A stretch of DNA of 64,000 nucleotides. Source: Methylomonas sp. 11b. Its GTDB lineage: Bacteria > Pseudomonadota > Gammaproteobacteria > Methylococcales > Methylomonadaceae. A program made the translations under genes and the position numbers. The DNA lies in assembly GCF_000515215.1 (NCBI RefSeq), contig NZ_KI911557.1:3777741-3841740 (forward strand), written 5' to 3'. The notes under the pieces were generated by a model. That model made no database searches. It worked only from the letters and a program-made list of their open reading frames with translations, and had not been told where the DNA came from. The stretch's first letter is position 1. Each line of letters begins with the position of its first letter. Shown piece by piece: positions 45,301 to 53,329 of this stretch.

Positions 45301-45401
45301 GCGTTCGCCAGACGGTAAATGCCGTAAGCGAATAGCAGTAGCGCCAGGGCCACGACGATGCCGGAATAACGGATGGAAAAACGGACCAGAAGTGCGAGCA
45401 T
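42303..45401 (-). CDS. Heavy-metal RND efflux pump (CzcA/CusA family), no adaptor adjacent
   Basis: Inner-membrane proton-driven exporter of 1032 residues, normal length. N-terminal helix, then [29 protein letters not shown] opening typical of HME-RND pumps; helix 4 reads [27 protein letters not shown], the acidic VDxxI/EN region that relays protons. Ligand is unknown: CzcA (Co/Zn/Cd) and CusA (Cu/Ag) pumps are both possible, and I could not place the CusA methionine triad. No adaptor or outer-membrane channel adjoins it; the adaptor-like gene at 16738-17766 is a candidate partner. The gene converges with hypF. Confidence 0.92.
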   Translation of the reverse strand: [1032 protein letters not shown]

Positions 45402-45534
45402 GAGCGACGAAAGGGATTAAATAGCGGGCTATTGTGCCTTGTCGGTCAGGATTGGTCCATGTTGATACGCCGCCCCGGCTATGCGGGGAGGAAGAAGCGC
45501 TAGCTCTGCGGTGTTTTCCGAGCGGAATAGTGCT

Positions 45535-45568
45535 TAAAAAATCACCTCCGCACTAGAGGCGGAGGTGA
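45535..45568 (-). terminator. Rho-independent terminator of the first CTERM gene
   Basis: TCACCTCCGC / GCGGAGGTGA, 10-bp perfect stem with a 7-base loop, followed on the minus strand by a TTTTTT run. It begins 21 bp past the stop of the gene at 45589. Confidence 0.88.
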
Positions 45569-45588
45569 GCGTTGTAGATTTTTGAGAA

Positions 45589-46275
45589 TCAGGAAAGTGA
45601 TTTTTTGCGGGATACGGCGATGAAGCCCAATAATGCCGAACCCATTAATCCAAAGGCCGCAGGCACAGGAACAGGAACAGGAACTGGGGTCGTGGTAGTT
45701 AACAGCCTGAACTGTCCGTCCCACTTTGCCGGGCCGGTGAAGTTCAAGCGAAAACTATGCAGGTTGGTAAACACCGCAAGATTGGTGAAGTCGCTGAAAC
45801 TTACCAAGTAATTATTGTTGCCGGTAAACGTTTTGATACCTGAGCTTGAGCTGCCGTTGGCTACCATTTCCACATTGACACCCAGGTCGATTGCCAACAC
45901 CTCCAGTAGGATGGCGTTGCCGTGAGCGCTTAAATCAAGTGGGTCGAAATTCCACAGAATGGAGGCGCTCCCGGCTGAACGGCCGTCATTTGATATGATC
46001 AGCTGGTTACCGCCGGAAACGATTTCCGTGGTGTTGGCTGACGCGGTTCCCGAGGCTTCGGCGATAAAGGTCCTTGAGGCATTGCTCAGGTCCGTGCCGG
46101 TAAGAACAGATACTGTATCGCTGGTAGAGCCTGAGCTACTGCCGTCGTCGAATACGGTTTGAGAATGGCTGAAATTATCAATCGTCAGTATACCTGCTTG
46201 GCTTGGGCTGGATAGCGCTAAGCCCAGGCTTAGAAGCAAAGGCGCGAGGTTTTTGTGAAAATGTTTAGCATTCAT
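45589..46275 (-). CDS. VPLPA-CTERM-type exported protein, paralogue of its neighbour
   Basis: 228 residues. A signal peptide (about 1-27) leads a Ser/Thr-rich, beta-like body (ILTIDNFSHSQTV; SASILWNFDPLDLSAHGNAILLEVLAID). The C-terminal tripartite sorting signal is VPVPVPVPAAFGLMGSALLGFIAVSRKKS: a VPxPA motif, a hydrophobic helix and a basic tail. The repeated VP comes from a tract of GGAACA-type hexamers (45664-45685) on the plus strand. Such proteins are thought to be cleaved by exosortase-type enzymes and displayed on the surface or in exopolymer. Alignable with the next protein (46334-46984). Confidence 0.85.
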   Translation of the reverse strand: MNAKHFHKNLAPLLLSLGLALSSPSQAGILTIDNFSHSQTVFDDGSSSGSTSDTVSVLTGTDLSNASRTFIAEASGTASANTTEIVSGGNQLIISNDGRSAGSASILWNFDPLDLSAHGNAILLEVLAIDLGVNVEMVANGSSSSGIKTFTGNNNYLVSFSDFTNLAVFTNLHSFRLNFTGPAKWDGQFRLLTTTTPVPVPVPVPAAFGLMGSALLGFIAVSRKKSLS

Positions 46276-46333
46276 GTGAATTATCCGTGATCAGAATTGA
46301 AATTTGGAAATCAGAAGATTTTGACGGCAGGCG

Positions 46334-46984
46334 TTAAACGGCTACTAATTTTTGGCGTTTGCCTACGGTAATGCCCAAAGCGCCTATGATCAATAAAGCG
46401 GTGACGGAAGGTTCGGGGACCGTTGATAACTGGCTGAAGTCAGCGTCCCAAGCGGCATTGGTACCCCGCAATTTCAGCTCCAGACTGTTTAGATTCTTGA
46501 AAGCCGCGGGATTCGAGAATTGTGAGAAGTCGAATCTAATAGTGCTGGGCGAACCGATTGCAACGCTGGCCAAATTCTGAAAACTTAGCATCGAAGTGCC
46601 GTTGGCGATCATTTGAATTTGGTAACTGGCATCGCTAGATTCGGTCGTTAGCAGTATCGCGTTAGCGAAAGCAGTAAAGTCGACGGCAGCGAAATTGTAA
46701 AAGATGCTGGCGGTACCTGTTGAATTGCTACTGTTCCCGACCGTCAACAAGCCATCTTCCACAAAAATTCTGGTGGTACCGCCTGGGGTAGGGCTGGAAT
46801 TTAATGTTCGTTGCAAATTGCTTAGATTTGATCCGGATACATTAACTGGGCCGTTGACGTTGTTAGTGGTGGATTGACGGTTGGCAAAATTATCGATCAC
46901 TGTTGCCGACTCGGCGGCTTGAGTGAATAAGGCTAAAATCAGGATTAATCCGGATAAGGGCATTTTCGGCATTACAGAATTCAT
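46334..46984 (-). CDS. PEP-CTERM exported protein, paralogue of its neighbour
   Basis: 216 residues. Signal peptide (about 1-26), body VIDNFANRQSTT...LSNLQRTLNSS...SNSTGTASIFYNFAAVDFTAFANAILL resembling the preceding protein (IDNF, SLLNF..FDPLDLSAHGNAILL, LNSLELKLRG vs LHSFRLNFTG). The C-terminus is VPEPSVTALLIIGALGITVGKRQK, a PEP-type signal rather than VPLPA. Lies 58 bp upstream of the paralogue on the same strand. Confidence 0.86.
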   Translation of the reverse strand: MNSVMPKMPLSGLILILALFTQAAESATVIDNFANRQSTTNNVNGPVNVSGSNLSNLQRTLNSSPTPGGTTRIFVEDGLLTVGNSSNSTGTASIFYNFAAVDFTAFANAILLTTESSDASYQIQMIANGTSMLSFQNLASVAIGSPSTIRFDFSQFSNPAAFKNLNSLELKLRGTNAAWDADFSQLSTVPEPSVTALLIIGALGITVGKRQKLVAV

Positions 46985-47135
46985 GTCGATTCCTTTTTGT
47001 CAGTGGCTGAAAGATAAGTGATTCGCTTGCAAGCCATTGGGTTGCATAGTGCGTCAATCTAACTAAGCATTAGTGGTGCCAATTTAATTTAAATTAATCC
47101 AATCAATTATTTAAATGTGATTTGGTAGTAATTTT

Positions 47136-47303
47136 TCAGTTAAGCAGCTGACAGCCGGGGCAGATGTTGCGACAGTTTTGGCAGGATGGCATGGAGCTGT
47201 CATGTCCGGCTTTTAGTAGTAAGCGAAGTTGCTGTTTGTCGTCGTGGTGAGTGAGTTGGAATGTTTGTGATACTTTGCCGATCTTTTCAAAGTACGATAG
47301 CAT
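47136..47303 (-). CDS. Short Cys-rich ORF, 55 aa, unknown
   Basis: Reverse-strand frame ATG 47303 to TGA 47136. The protein starts MLSYFEKIGKVSQTF, has HHDDKQQLRLLLKAG in the middle and ends CQNCRNICPGCQLLN, with four cysteines spaced C-x2-C-x3-C-x2-C, suggesting a metal or Fe-S site or disulfide pair. GAAGG lies about 11 bases before the ATG, which is far but possible. Amphipathic and cysteine-dense composition is not what a random frame would give. It is divergent from the HD-GYP gene; its first codons overlap the palindrome at 47291-47309. Not recognised. Confidence 0.5.
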   Translation of the reverse strand: MLSYFEKIGKVSQTFQLTHHDDKQQLRLLLKAGHDSSMPSCQNCRNICPGCQLLN

Positions 47304-47309
47304 CGTACT
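47291..47309. promoter_or_regulatory. Palindrome in the divergent region before the HD-GYP gene
   Basis: AGTACGAT AGC ATCGTACT: 8-bp perfect arms with a 3-base centre, 28 bp before the HD-GYP start. Could be a dimeric regulator site, but part of it is also the start of the small reverse ORF. Confidence 0.5.
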
Positions 47310-47336
47310 AACACCTTCAATCTGGAGTCCAGCCTA

Positions 47337-48563
47337 ATGGATAGTCAACATATCGATTTGCACCGCTCCATCATCTCCCTGAGTTGTGCGCTGGATTTAG
47401 TCGGTATCGACGAAGTGAAACACGGCAAGCGGGTCGCGATGATGGCTTGGCATATTGCCGGTAAGCTCGATTGGTCAGCTGTCGATAGATTGAGCATTCT
47501 ATATGCCGGCATGCTGCACGATTGCGGGGTGGCGAAGGTTCGCGAGCATAGGCATTTGACCGAATCGTTGGAGTGGGACGGCGCCGAGGCACATTGCTTA
47601 CGCGGCGCGGAATACTTACAAGCCTGCCCACCGCTGGCCTATCTGGCAGAGGAGATTCGCTACCATCACACGCGCTGGGAGCAATTAGTTGAGTTGCCGC
47701 TGGCGCCTCGTGTGCGGTTGCGTGCCAATCTGTTGTTTCTGGCTGATCGGATTGATGTGTTGCAAGTCCCGTATTTGGCCAGCGAACAAATTCTGGTGGC
47801 CGCGCCCAAAATAGTGGAGCGATTACTGAGCTATTCGGGATCGCTGTTTGCGCCTGAGCTGTTGGCTGCGTTTGCGGAACTGGCGAAAAGCCAGGCGTTT
47901 TGGCTGGCGATGGATCCGGATTATTTGGATGAGGATTTACGCGAATTGGGGCGCGACTTGCCGACGGTAGACTTGGCTTATCCTTCGCTGCGGGAAATGG
48001 CGCGGCTATTTTCGCGAGTGGTGGATGCGAAAAGCCCGTACACCGAGCAGCATTCTGAACGGGTTGCGCAAATCTCCAGGCAATTGGCATTGGATTTGGG
48101 GGTGACTGGTTGCGATCTGGAGCAGGTGGAAATTGCTGGTTTATTGCACGATCTTGGCAAATTGCGGGTTTCCGAAGACATCATCGACAAACCGGGTAGC
48201 CTGACCCCTGAAGAACGGGCCTGCATGCAGCGGCACAGTTACGATACTTACCGAATTTTGCAGCGGGTATTTACCGACTCTAAGATTCCGCAATGGGCTG
48301 GCTTGCACCACGAAAATCTGCGTGGCGAAGGCTATCCGTTCAAGACTATCGGCAAGTCTTTGGAGTTGGAGTGTCGGATTATCAGCGTCGCTGATATTTT
48401 TCAGGCCTTGGCGCAGTCCCGCCCCTATCGCGAGGGTATGTTATTGGCTGGCATTATCGAGCATCTGCGGCAACGCGTGGCTGAAGGCGTATTGGATGGC
48501 GAGGTGGTTGCTAAGTTGATCGAGAATGCGGACGTTTATTACGAACTGGCGCAAGGCAATTGA
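47337..48563 (+). CDS. Tandem HD/HD-GYP domain protein (likely c-di-GMP phosphodiesterase)
   Basis: 408 residues with two HD-type domains. The first (about 10-190) has MLHDCGVAKV and YHHTRW, a diverged HD-GYP. The second (about 225-400) is a full HD-GYP: AEQHSERVAQ-type start, LLHDLGKLRVSEDIIDKPG, HSYDTYRIL and HHENLRGEGYPF with the GYP motif, then SVADIFQALAQSRPYREG. HD-GYP enzymes hydrolyse c-di-GMP to GMP. ATG 47337 follows TGGAG. With the GGDEF protein (54779) and the PilZ protein (3233) this window has making, breaking and sensing parts of a c-di-GMP pathway, though unlinked. Confidence 0.93.
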   Translation: MDSQHIDLHRSIISLSCALDLVGIDEVKHGKRVAMMAWHIAGKLDWSAVDRLSILYAGMLHDCGVAKVREHRHLTESLEWDGAEAHCLRGAEYLQACPPLAYLAEEIRYHHTRWEQLVELPLAPRVRLRANLLFLADRIDVLQVPYLASEQILVAAPKIVERLLSYSGSLFAPELLAAFAELAKSQAFWLAMDPDYLDEDLRELGRDLPTVDLAYPSLREMARLFSRVVDAKSPYTEQHSERVAQISRQLALDLGVTGCDLEQVEIAGLLHDLGKLRVSEDIIDKPGSLTPEERACMQRHSYDTYRILQRVFTDSKIPQWAGLHHENLRGEGYPFKTIGKSLELECRIISVADIFQALAQSRPYREGMLLAGIIEHLRQRVAEGVLDGEVVAKLIENADVYYELAQGN

Positions 48564-48655
48564 TCAATGGCTTAAACCGGCCGCCAAAGCACTGTGCTTG
48601 TCCGCGACATATAGGTCTGGGCCTTGTAAAAATATTCGCTCGAAGCCGAAAACAC

Positions 48656-48691
48656 AAAAGCCGAAGGCATCAATACACGCCTCCGGCTTTT
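48656..48691. terminator. Hairpin between HD-GYP and the next CTERM gene
   Basis: AAAAGCCGAAGGC / GCCTCCGGCTTTT folds with one A-C mismatch and a 10-base loop; T and A runs at its ends allow termination in both directions between the two convergent genes. Confidence 0.75.
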
Positions 48692-48715
48692 AGCGACAGC
48701 GAACTAAACCGCTGA

Positions 48716-49396
48716 TTACGCTTGGCGTTGTTTTCTGGTATTAAAGCCCATCAAACCGAGTAAGCCGGAACCCATCAGCCAGGCTGCGGCGGGAACCGGT
48801 ACTGAGGTAATTGGGCCGCTTCCGCCATTGTTGTCTAGGCAATATTCAACATAGAGCTCTGCCGCTTTGAAAAAATAATCTTTGCTACCAGAATCCTTCA
48901 CGCCCAATACGGCCGTCAATGAGGCGAAGCCGGTTTTGGAAAGAAAATCGCTAACATCCAAACTAATATATTGTTTGTAGCCATCGACTTCGGTCCAGCT
49001 TGTGGAAACGTTGGAGCCGTTAATCGATGTAATACGGGCGTATTCCTTTCTATCTTTTATCAGGCCATTTGAGTTGGAATCGTCCGCCGATGTTGAGTCA
49101 TCGCGCAACCATATTTTCAGTAGAGCGTTATTGATAAAGGTGGTGTCCAGCTGATAGTCGAAGTTAAGGGTGTAGCTATTATTGCTGGTATCGCTATCTG
49201 CTTTCGAAATTAGCATGCCGCTGCTGCCGCCGGATAAAGTCAGACTCAATGTTTCTAAATCGCAAGACGCTTGGTTGCCGCAGCCACCGTGTCTGGAATC
49301 GTTGTCGTGTTCATGTTCAAAACCATTTGACGCAAAGGCGGAGGGAGTGAGCAGGGCCGAAGATAATAGAATGGAAGCAGTCAATAGCGTTTTCAT
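48716..49396 (-). CDS. VPLPA-CTERM exported protein
   Basis: 226 residues. Signal peptide (about 1-22, ending AFA), then HEHDNDSRHGGCGNQASC with His/Asp and two cysteines, a beta-rich body (SYTLNFDYQLDTTFINNALLKIWLRDD; GFASLTAVLGVKDS; ELYVEYCLDN), and the sorting tail VPVPAAAWLMGSGLLGLMGFNTRKQ. Function unknown; likely cell-surface or extracellular. No exosortase gene is in the window. Confidence 0.85.
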   Translation of the reverse strand: MKTLLTASILLSSALLTPSAFASNGFEHEHDNDSRHGGCGNQASCDLETLSLTLSGGSSGMLISKADSDTSNNSYTLNFDYQLDTTFINNALLKIWLRDDSTSADDSNSNGLIKDRKEYARITSINGSNVSTSWTEVDGYKQYISLDVSDFLSKTGFASLTAVLGVKDSGSKDYFFKAAELYVEYCLDNNGGSGPITSVPVPAAAWLMGSGLLGLMGFNTRKQRQA

Positions 49397-49842
49397 GGCA
49401 AGTACCCAGAAGTAATGAATGGAAATTTATCGGAGGCGATTGGACGCAGAACAGGATGTGTGCGGCAAATCAGCTGGTGATCAGTGTATCCAGGTATGTA
49501 ACTGTGTTTAATTGTCCGTTCGTGCCATGACAATTTTGTCATGGCGGACGGTTTGGACGGAGAGATTGGATTGCCGAGATAGCTTAAGGGCGGTATGGAT
49601 TACCACCCTACCGAGTCCGCTGTTGAGCGGGATGAAAACCTAACAGAGCTGAATAGTGGCATCAAAAGAGCGAATTCTTAGCTCAGTTGCTTGTAGTGTA
49701 AGCAGTTATGACTAGAGAGTTAATTCAGCGGCTGGAAGTCCGTCAGTCTTGACGTCTGCAATTCGGTAAAGAAATCGACGCTGCCGCGATTACCGCATAG
49801 CCGGGTATAATCCGCCGCTATTGTTTGCAACCGCTGTTCGCC
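49397..49842. other. Intergenic region before dnaB
   Basis: No gene seen over 446 bp. Left part should hold the CTERM promoter, right part the dnaB promoter (TATAAT-like at 49806). A small inverted repeat GACAAAATTGTCA-like occurs near 49530 (GCCATGACAATTTTGTCATGGC; 22-base palindrome positions 49525-49546), the best regulatory candidate. The usual rpsF-rpsR-rplI genes do not precede dnaB here. Confidence 0.5.
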
Positions 49843-51237
49843 ATGTCCGAAGACTACTATTTCACCCCCGACCAAGCCGTCGAATCCCTAAAAGTACCGC
49901 CGCATTCCATTCAGGCCGAGCAGTCGGTGCTGGGCGGCTTGATGCTGGATAACCAAACCTGGGATTCGGTCGCCGACAAAGTGGTCGAGACAGACTTTTA
50001 TCGCCGCGATCATCGATTGATTTTCCGTGCTATAGCCCAGTTGGCGGAGAAACAAGATCCGTTCGACGTGGTGACCTTGTCAGAGGTGCTGGAAACGACC
50101 GGCGAATTGCAGGATGTGGGCGGTTTGGCATATTTAAGTACGCTGGCGCGAGATACACCCAGCGCAGCGAATATCGTGGCCTATGCCAACATCGTCCGTG
50201 ATCGCTCGGTTTTGCGGCAACTTATCCACGTCGGCACCGAAATTTCCGATTCGGCATTTACCACCGAGGGCCGGGAAACTGCCGATTTGCTCGAAAATGC
50301 CGAACGCAAGGTATTCGAAATCGCCGAACAGCGCCAACGTGGGCAGGGGGGATTCAGCTCTATCAAATCCTTGCTGGCCAAAGCCGTGGATAAAATCGAA
50401 ACTCTCTACGAACTCGATGGCGACATCACCGGCGCCAGCACCGGCTTCACCGATCTGGACGAAAAAACCTCCGGTTTGCAACCCGCCGATTTGATTATCG
50501 TCGCCGGCCGGCCATCGATGGGTAAAACCACGATTGCGATGAATATGGCCGAAAACGTGGCGCTGAAAAGCGGCATGCCGGTGGCGGTGTTCAGTATGGA
50601 GATGCCGGGCGAATCATTGGCGATGCGGATGATGTCGTCGCTGGGCCGCATTGATCAACACAAGGTACGCACAGGTAAGCTGGACGACGACGATTGGCCG
50701 CGTTTGACTTCGGCGATCAACTTGCTGGCGGAAACCAAGATGTTTATCGACGACACGCCAGCCTTGACGCCGACCGAAGTGCGTTCGCGCGCCCGCCGTT
50801 TGACCCGCGAACACGGTCAGCTGGGCTTGATCGTGCTGGACTATTTGCAGTTGATGCAATCGCCGGCCAGCGGCGATAACCGGGTGCAACAGATTTCCGA
50901 TATTTCCCGCGGCTTGAAGGCGCTGGCAAAAGAGCTCAATGTACCGGTGATTGCACTGTCTCAGCTCAATCGTAATCTGGAGCAACGCCCCAACAAGCGG
51001 CCGGTGATGTCCGATCTGCGTGAGTCCGGCGCGATCGAGCAGGACGCCGATTTGATCATCTTTGTTTATAGGGACGAGGTCTATCACGAAGACAGCCCGG
51101 ACAAAGGCATCGCCGAGGTGATTATCGGCAAGCAGCGGAACGGCCCTTTGGGGACGGTGCGGCTGACTTTCCTGGGCCAATACACCCGCTTCGAAAACTT
51201 TGCCGGCGTCTATAACGGCCCCGAGGATTACGAATGA
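49843..51237 (+). CDS. dnaB: Replicative DNA helicase DnaB
   Basis: Hexameric 5'-3' replicative helicase, 464 residues (471 in E. coli). The N-terminal domain (VPPHSIQAEQSVLGGLMLDNQTWDSVADKVVETDFYRRDHRLIF) is diagnostic. RecA-like domain: Walker A GRPSMGKTTIAMN, Walker B GLIVLDYLQLMQ and arginine finger/Q motif SQLNRNLEQRPNKRPVMSDLRESGAIEQDAD. ATG 49843 (MSEDYYF) is chosen over TTG 49825. The last four bases overlap alr. Confidence 0.98.
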   Translation: MSEDYYFTPDQAVESLKVPPHSIQAEQSVLGGLMLDNQTWDSVADKVVETDFYRRDHRLIFRAIAQLAEKQDPFDVVTLSEVLETTGELQDVGGLAYLSTLARDTPSAANIVAYANIVRDRSVLRQLIHVGTEISDSAFTTEGRETADLLENAERKVFEIAEQRQRGQGGFSSIKSLLAKAVDKIETLYELDGDITGASTGFTDLDEKTSGLQPADLIIVAGRPSMGKTTIAMNMAENVALKSGMPVAVFSMEMPGESLAMRMMSSLGRIDQHKVRTGKLDDDDWPRLTSAINLLAETKMFIDDTPALTPTEVRSRARRLTREHGQLGLIVLDYLQLMQSPASGDNRVQQISDISRGLKALAKELNVPVIALSQLNRNLEQRPNKRPVMSDLRESGAIEQDADLIIFVYRDEVYHEDSPDKGIAEVIIGKQRNGPLGTVRLTFLGQYTRFENFAGVYNGPEDYE

Positions 51238-52346
51238 CGCCTGCGGCTTTTGTGCATCTGGATTTGGACGCCGTGCGCCACAATTTGGCGCAAGTGAAGC
51301 GTTACGCGCCGGACAAAAAAATCATGGCGGTGATCAAGGCCAACGGCTACGGCCACGGCATGACGCTGGTAGCCACCGCTTTGGACTTGGCGGACGGCTT
51401 TGCCGTCGCCAGGGTGGACGAGGGCGTCAGGCTGCGGCAAGCCGGATTTAAACAATCCATCACCGTGTTGCAAGGCTTTGTCTGCGTCGATGAGTTGTGG
51501 CAGTTGTTGAAATATCAATTGGCGGCGGTGATCCACACTCCCCAGCAAATCGCTATTTTGCAACAGCAAGCCGACTCCGAAGGCAAGCTTGCCGTCTGGC
51601 TGAAAATGGATACTGGCATGAACCGCCTGGGTTTTAAGGGCGCGGACTTCAGCGCTGCTTATCAGCAGTTATTGGGCTGCGCGCTAGTCGAGCAACCGAT
51701 CAATCTGATCACCCATTTTGCCAACGCAGACGACTTGCTGGACGACAAAACCCGCCGGCAAATCGATTTGTTCAACGACGCGGTCAAAGACTACCCCGGC
51801 GTGTGCAGCATCGCCAATTCCGCGGGCATTATCGGCTGGCCGAATGTCCGCTTCGGCGCCGCTCAGGATCGCAGTAGCGATTGGGTTAGGCCGGGGTTGA
51901 TGCTCTATGGCTGTTCGCCGTTTGCCGGCAAGACCGGGGCGGATTTTGGTTTGAAGCCGGTGATGAGTTTGCATTCACGGTTGATCGCGGTCAAGGATGT
52001 CGCCGCCGGCGAAACGGTCGGTTACAGCGGCACCTGGCAATGCAAAACTGCGACTCGGCTGGGTGTGATTTCCATCGGCTACGGCGACGGTTACCACCGC
52101 CACACCAAGAGCGGCGCGCCGGTGTTGGTAAACGGCCAACGAGTGCCGTTAATCGGCCGGGTATCCATGGACATGATCACCGTCGATCTTAACGAACAAC
52201 CGGCTGCGCAACCCGGCGACCCCGTGACCTTGTGGGGCGACGGCTTGCCGGTCGAAGAAATCGCCCGCTATGCGGAAACCATCCCCTACACCTTGCTGTG
52301 CGGGATTACGCAGCGGGTGCAGGTCATCGAGCAGGGCACGGAATAA
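51234..52346 (+). CDS. alr: Alanine racemase
   Basis: PLP-dependent racemase of 370 residues that makes D-alanine for peptidoglycan. Lys35 in KANGYGHG binds PLP; the second-domain signature is GYSGTWQ followed by GVISIGYGDGYHR and GRVSMDM. It overlaps dnaB by ATGA, an order common in gammaproteobacteria. ATG used. Confidence 0.97.
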   Translation: MTPAAFVHLDLDAVRHNLAQVKRYAPDKKIMAVIKANGYGHGMTLVATALDLADGFAVARVDEGVRLRQAGFKQSITVLQGFVCVDELWQLLKYQLAAVIHTPQQIAILQQQADSEGKLAVWLKMDTGMNRLGFKGADFSAAYQQLLGCALVEQPINLITHFANADDLLDDKTRRQIDLFNDAVKDYPGVCSIANSAGIIGWPNVRFGAAQDRSSDWVRPGLMLYGCSPFAGKTGADFGLKPVMSLHSRLIAVKDVAAGETVGYSGTWQCKTATRLGVISIGYGDGYHRHTKSGAPVLVNGQRVPLIGRVSMDMITVDLNEQPAAQPGDPVTLWGDGLPVEEIARYAETIPYTLLCGITQRVQVIEQGTE

Positions 52347-52493
52347 GTGCGAAGGTTCCTTAATCCTTAATCATCGAGCTTTTTTGGGCTATTCAGCTTT
52401 TAACTCGAGTATCCGGATATGGGCGATCACTAATCGGTGCGAGTTCGTTTCTTCCATGTTCTGCAAAGAGCGGATAAAAATGGCTTAATTGAC

Positions 52494-53174
52494 TTACCGG
52501 TAATTTTTTCTTAGTGCCAGAAAACCGGCTATGCCGGAAACAAACAAAAACAGTGCTGATGGAATTGGAACAGGCGATGCTAATAAAAGACCCTGGCCAT
52601 TTCCCAGTCTTCCCCAGGTCACATCCTTTGCTGTTAAGTAAGTTGGAATTAAATCAACAGCCGATACAGTATCGGGCAAGTTCCGCAAAGCTATTTGCAT
52701 AAACGACGGAAGCACGGATTGTGCGTAGGAATATTGCATTCCAAAAATAATGTTGCTTGCACTCCAAGGATTGATGTTATACGCAACACCAGAATATGGC
52801 GTAATGCTAGAATACCAAGATGATGAGGGATTTTCAGAAGCGAAATAACTTACTCTAGATAAGAAAAAATTAGCTTCTGTTGGGTCTGAAAAATCTTGTC
52901 TTTTTATATAAGCAATTTCAGGCAAAAACTCAAAATACAACTGTTCAAACATTCCATTTGGGTTCGACAGAGAGATATCTATGTTAATAGAGTTACTAGA
53001 TACGTCAGTTATTGTTACTGCAGCAAATGGTGTATTTAAGTTTTCTATATCATGGTCTGTCGCGTAGATCGATGGGGCGTTTTTGAAAAAAGAATAAGAA
53101 AAAGTGCTTCCTGAACAAATACTACTAAAACTAAATAAAGAAATAAGAAATACAAAAATTGATAACTTCCTCAT
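52494..53174 (-). CDS. VPLPA-CTERM-like exported protein, A+T-rich gene
   Basis: 226 residues. Signal peptide (about 1-22, MRKLSIFVFLISLFSFSSICSG), a Ser/Asn-rich beta body, and a C-terminal tail SPVPIPSALFLFVSGIAGFLALRKNYR with the VPxP motif in the form VPIPSA, so a VPLPA-like sorting signal. Base composition is clearly richer in A+T than dnaB/alr and DUF2797 on either side, so it may have been acquired. Function unknown. Confidence 0.82.
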   Translation of the reverse strand: MRKLSIFVFLISLFSFSSICSGSTFSYSFFKNAPSIYATDHDIENLNTPFAAVTITDVSSNSINIDISLSNPNGMFEQLYFEFLPEIAYIKRQDFSDPTEANFFLSRVSYFASENPSSSWYSSITPYSGVAYNINPWSASNIIFGMQYSYAQSVLPSFMQIALRNLPDTVSAVDLIPTYLTAKDVTWGRLGNGQGLLLASPVPIPSALFLFVSGIAGFLALRKNYR

Positions 53175-53329
53175 GATGTTTTTTCCCTGTAGGTAAAGTT
53201 GTGTATTGATTAAAACGCTATAGCCGAAAACTTCAAATCGGGTTATCCGGCCTTATGTTGGCGGAACACATTTCAGGTGCCGATTACCACAAATTATTGC
53301 AAGCCCAAAACGAGCCCACTTTATCAAAG

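Larger units (their letters stand above)
46985..47336. other. Intergenic region containing a short reverse ORF and a palindrome
   Basis: Between the CTERM pair and the HD-GYP gene. It holds the 55-codon reverse ORF at 47136-47303 and the palindrome at 47291-47309. The 46985-47135 part is A/T-rich (ATTTAATTTAAATT near 47082) and probably carries the CTERM pair promoter. Confidence 0.5.
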
